DNA of 64,000 nt from an uncultured Oscillospiraceae bacterium (GTDB lineage: Bacteria > Bacillota > Clostridia > Oscillospirales > Acutalibacteraceae), in the NCBI GenBank assembly GCA_900543555.1, contig UQRL01000006.1:1-64000 (forward strand), in the 5' to 3' direction. The position numbers and the translations under genes were made by a program. Positions 61,698-64,000 of the stretch are shown here, piece after piece. The notes under the pieces were generated by a model. That model saw only the letters and a list, made by a program, of their open reading frames with translations, was not told where the DNA came from and did no database searches. Within the stretch, counting starts at the first letter, position 1, and each line of letters starts with the position of its first letter.

Positions 61698-61890
61698 GTA
61701 CAAGTGAGCCAAAAATCCAGTGTTTATGCGGGTTCCGCCACTTGCACCTATGTACGAGAGAAAAATACCGTGCAAGTGAAAATCGTTTTCACTTGTACAT
61801 TGGTACAAATGAAAAAACCTAGATAAAACCTGGCTTTTTCCTTCATTTGTACCTTTCGTTTTTTCAAGTAGGGGAACTGTGCACGTGAAC
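61698..61890. repeat. Array of TACAAGTG-like motifs in palindromes
   Basis: About seven copies of a GTACAAGTGAA-like word occur in 190 bp in both orientations (61698, 61739, 61770, 61786, 61802, 61842, 61879). Two form perfect or near-perfect palindromes: 61770-61798 (13-bp arms) and 61802-61853 (12-bp outer arms GGTACAAATGAA). They could be operators, iterons or transposon-end structures. Confidence 0.6.
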
Positions 61891-62136
61891 CTTCCACCGC
61901 TTTGAGTCGTGGCTGCCGAATTGATGGAATGAAATGACTTGTTCCCCTTTCAACTGTTCTTTCGCTTTACGTACCGTTCCATAAGTGTACCCCATCTCCC
62001 GCAGCTCCTCCTCCAGCTCCTTCACGGGCATCTCGCCGCCGTGCTGTTCCAGCAGGGCCAAGATAGCCTCTTTACACCCCTCCCGCTTGGGGGCTTGGCG
62101 GGGCTGGGTTTGCACGGTTCCCCCTTCCCATCGCAA
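61864..62136 (-). pseudogene. C-terminal fragment of a mobile-element primase/helicase-like protein
   Basis: A 90-codon frame from TTG 62136. Residues about 20-75 (KEAILALLEQHGGEMPVKEL then a TYGTVRKAKEQL helix) look like the winged-helix domain that ends plasmid/ICE primase-helicase (AAA/RepA-like) proteins. There is no SD and the N-terminus begins abruptly, so it is probably a remnant of a larger gene. It lies antisense within the ABC operon. Confidence 0.4.
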
Positions 62137-62198
62137 GCAGAACGCCCAGCGGGCCGCGGGCCCATTGGCTTTCGATACACGGTATTTGAGGTATTCTT

Positions 62199-64000
62199 AT
62201 GAATGTAGAACAGATTGAACAGAAAAACCAACAGGGCCGCTTCGCCTCTTTAAAGACCTGGGCCAAGCTGCTGCCCTTTTTAAAGCCCTACTCCCGGAAC
62301 ATGGCGGTCATCCTCTCCCTGATGCTGGTCAGCGCCGGGTGCGACCTGGCTTACCCCCTGCTCTCCGGCTATGCGGTGGACCACTTCGTCACCCCCCACA
62401 CCAGCCGGGGCGTCACCGGCTTCGCGGTGGTGTACCTGCTGGTGGTGCTGGCCCAGATGGCCTCTACCATGATCTTCGCCCGCTCTGCCCTGAAGGTGGA
62501 GATGTACCTGGGCCGGGATTTGAAAAAGCGGCTGTTCACCCACCTGCAGACCCTCTCCTTCTCCTATTACAACACCACCCCCGTGGGCACCATCATGGCC
62601 CGGGTGATGAGCGACACCAACCGCATTGGCTCTGTCTTTGCCTGGAGCCTGGTGGACATCTTCTGGAGCGCCGCCTACGTCATCGGGTGCATGGGGGTCA
62701 TGCTGGTCCTCAACTGGCGGCTGGCCCTGCTGGTCATCGTGGTGGTGCCCGCCATTGCCCTGCTGACCCTGTACTTTCAGAAGAAGATTCTGGCCATCAA
62801 CCGCCAGGCCCGCAAGGTCAACGCAGAGATCACCCGCCACTACAACGAGGGCATCTCCGGGGCCAAAACCTCGAAAACCCTGGTCATCGAGGACAAGAAC
62901 ACCGCCGCCTTTCAAGAGGTGACCCAGCGCATGCGCCGCACCACCGTGCGGGGGGTGCTGCTCAACGCCGTGTATGTGCCCATCATCGGCTTCCTCACGG
63001 CGCTGGCCGTGGCCTTCGTGCTCACCGGCGGGGGCAGCATGGTGCTGTGGGGGGACATCGGCATTGGCGAGCTGACGGTGTTTGTCAACTTCGCCCTGGT
63101 CATCGCCGACCCGGTGCAGACCCTGGCCCGCACCATCTCCAACTTCATCGCCACCCAGGCCAACATCGAGCGGGTCTCCGCCCTGCTGGAGCTGCGGCCA
63201 GAGATCACCGACACCCCAGAGGTCATCGAGAAGTACGGCACCTCCTTTGCCCCCAAGCGGGAAAACTGGGAGCCCCTTGTGGGCCACATCACCTTTGAGG
63301 ACATCACCTTCCGCTACCCCGACGGCGCCGAGAACGTGCTGGAGCACTTCAGCCTGGACGTGCCCGCGGGCACCACCGTGGCCATTGTGGGCGAGACCGG
63401 CGCGGGCAAATCCACCCTGGTGAACCTGGCCTGCCGGTTCTTCGAGCCCACCCAGGGCCGGGTGCTCATCGACGGCCGGGACTACCGGGAGCGCAGCCAG
63501 CTGTGGCTGCACAGCAGCATTGGCTATGTGCTGCAAACGCCCCACCTGTTCTCCGGCTCCATCCGGGAGAACATCCGCTACGGCCGCCTGGACGCCACCG
63601 ACGAGGAGATTGTGGCCGCGGCCAAGCTGGCGGGCGCCCATGACTTCATCACCCACATGGAGCACGGCTATGACAGCGACGTGGGCGAAGGGGGCGGCCA
63701 GCTCTCCACAGGGGAGAAGCAGCTGGTCTCTTTTGCCAGGGCCGTGCTGGCAGACCCCCGCATCTTTGTCCTGGACGAGGCCACCTCCTCCATCGACACC
63801 AAGACCGAGGCCCTCATCCAAGAGGCCATCTCCACCCTGCTGGAGGGCCGCACCAGCTTCCTCATCGCCCACCGGCTGTCCACCATCCGCAAGGCGGACC
63901 TGATCCTGGTGGTCAAGGCGGGCAAAATCATCGAGCGGGGCACCCACCAACAGCTGATGGACCTGGGGGGCTATTACGCCACCCTGTACAGCAAGCAGTT
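62199..64000 (+). CDS. ABC exporter half-transporter, catalytic subunit (runs off the window)
   Basis: An open frame from ATG 62199 (GAGGT, 6 nt upstream) to the window end without a stop, 600 codons so far and nearly complete. Six helices are followed by Walker A GETGAGKST, signature LSTGEKQ and FVLDEATSSID with the catalytic Glu. It should pair with the degenerate subunit at 59521, although 851 bp separate the genes, unlike the overlapping pair at 28.7-32.3 kb. Confidence 0.9.
   Translation, partial: MNVEQIEQKNQQGRFASLKTWAKLLPFLKPYSRNMAVILSLMLVSAGCDLAYPLLSGYAVDHFVTPHTSRGVTGFAVVYLLVVLAQMASTMIFARSALKVEMYLGRDLKKRLFTHLQTLSFSYYNTTPVGTIMARVMSDTNRIGSVFAWSLVDIFWSAAYVIGCMGVMLVLNWRLALLVIVVVPAIALLTLYFQKKILAINRQARKVNAEITRHYNEGISGAKTSKTLVIEDKNTAAFQEVTQRMRRTTVRGVLLNAVYVPIIGFLTALAVAFVLTGGGSMVLWGDIGIGELTVFVNFALVIADPVQTLARTISNFIATQANIERVSALLELRPEITDTPEVIEKYGTSFAPKRENWEPLVGHITFEDITFRYPDGAENVLEHFSLDVPAGTTVAIVGETGAGKSTLVNLACRFFEPTQGRVLIDGRDYRERSQLWLHSSIGYVLQTPHLFSGSIRENIRYGRLDATDEEIVAAAKLAGAHDFITHMEHGYDSDVGEGGGQLSTGEKQLVSFARAVLADPRIFVLDEATSSIDTKTEALIQEAISTLLEGRTSFLIAHRLSTIRKADLILVVKAGKIIERGTHQQLMDLGGYYATLYSKQ

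Noticed and set aside
62280-63950. 556-codon open frame on the minus strand
   Set aside because: Same shadow effect opposite the last ABC exporter gene, which carries all ABC motifs in the plus frame.
1-64000. tRNA or rRNA genes and complete insertion sequences
   Set aside because: No cloverleaf-like segments, rRNA signatures or transposase genes were recognised in the intergenic regions.

Overview
The window looks like a chromosomal segment of a GC-rich (roughly 60 %), low-oxygen, spore-forming Firmicute of the gut Oscillospiraceae type. The basis is SpoIIP, MurT/GatD, the DarA-HolB-RicT-TrmN6-RsmI block, SLH-type surface anchoring, a small 2[4Fe-4S] ferredoxin and gram-positive promoters and Shine-Dalgarno (SD) sequences. 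Taxonomy is inference from gene content; no rRNA is present.

Layout. 1-3.6 kb is an AT-richer accessory remnant: a twice-broken metallo-beta-lactamase-fold gene, a frameshifted small ORF and an intact PLD-nuclease/AAA ATPase gene. 3.7-13.7 kb is a carbohydrate-use locus: an Lpl-type ABC importer (lplB-lplC-lplA), a membrane AraC regulator, a clan GH-D-like glycosidase and a GH127 beta-L-arabinofuranosidase. 13.8-26.7 kb holds a 3591-residue SLH-anchored surface protein, a catalytically ruined tyrosine recombinase, a 355-bp intergenic region and an intact tyrosine recombinase. That intergenic region carries three copies of a 20-bp site, two direct and one inverted, around a promoter that points at the surface protein. 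It reads as an invertible promoter (phase-variation switch) and is the most interesting part of the window.

26.8-37.4 kb carries two MATE pumps, a heterodimeric ABC exporter, murT/gatD (the GatD has lost both catalytic residues) and a TIM-barrel isomerase. The second MATE gene has a MerR-type 19-bp-spacer promoter. 37.4-48.3 kb carries a GH13 alpha-glucosidase, citrate synthase, SpoIIP, cell-envelope proteins (M23, C39, lipoproteins), a ZIP transporter, YitT and a GNAT. 48.3-59.1 kb is mainly minus strand: pyruvate kinase, the conserved DarA-HolB-RicT-(ferredoxin)-TrmN6-RsmI-MBL block, an AGCS symporter with a degenerate amidase-like partner, a LytTR/DUF3021 pair and a hemolysin III protein. 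59.2-64 kb is a second heterodimeric ABC exporter. Its two half genes are separated by about 850 bp of repeats plus a mobile-element remnant, and its leader has a long structured region ending in an intrinsic terminator. The last gene runs off the window.

No tRNA, rRNA, CRISPR array or complete insertion sequence was recognised.
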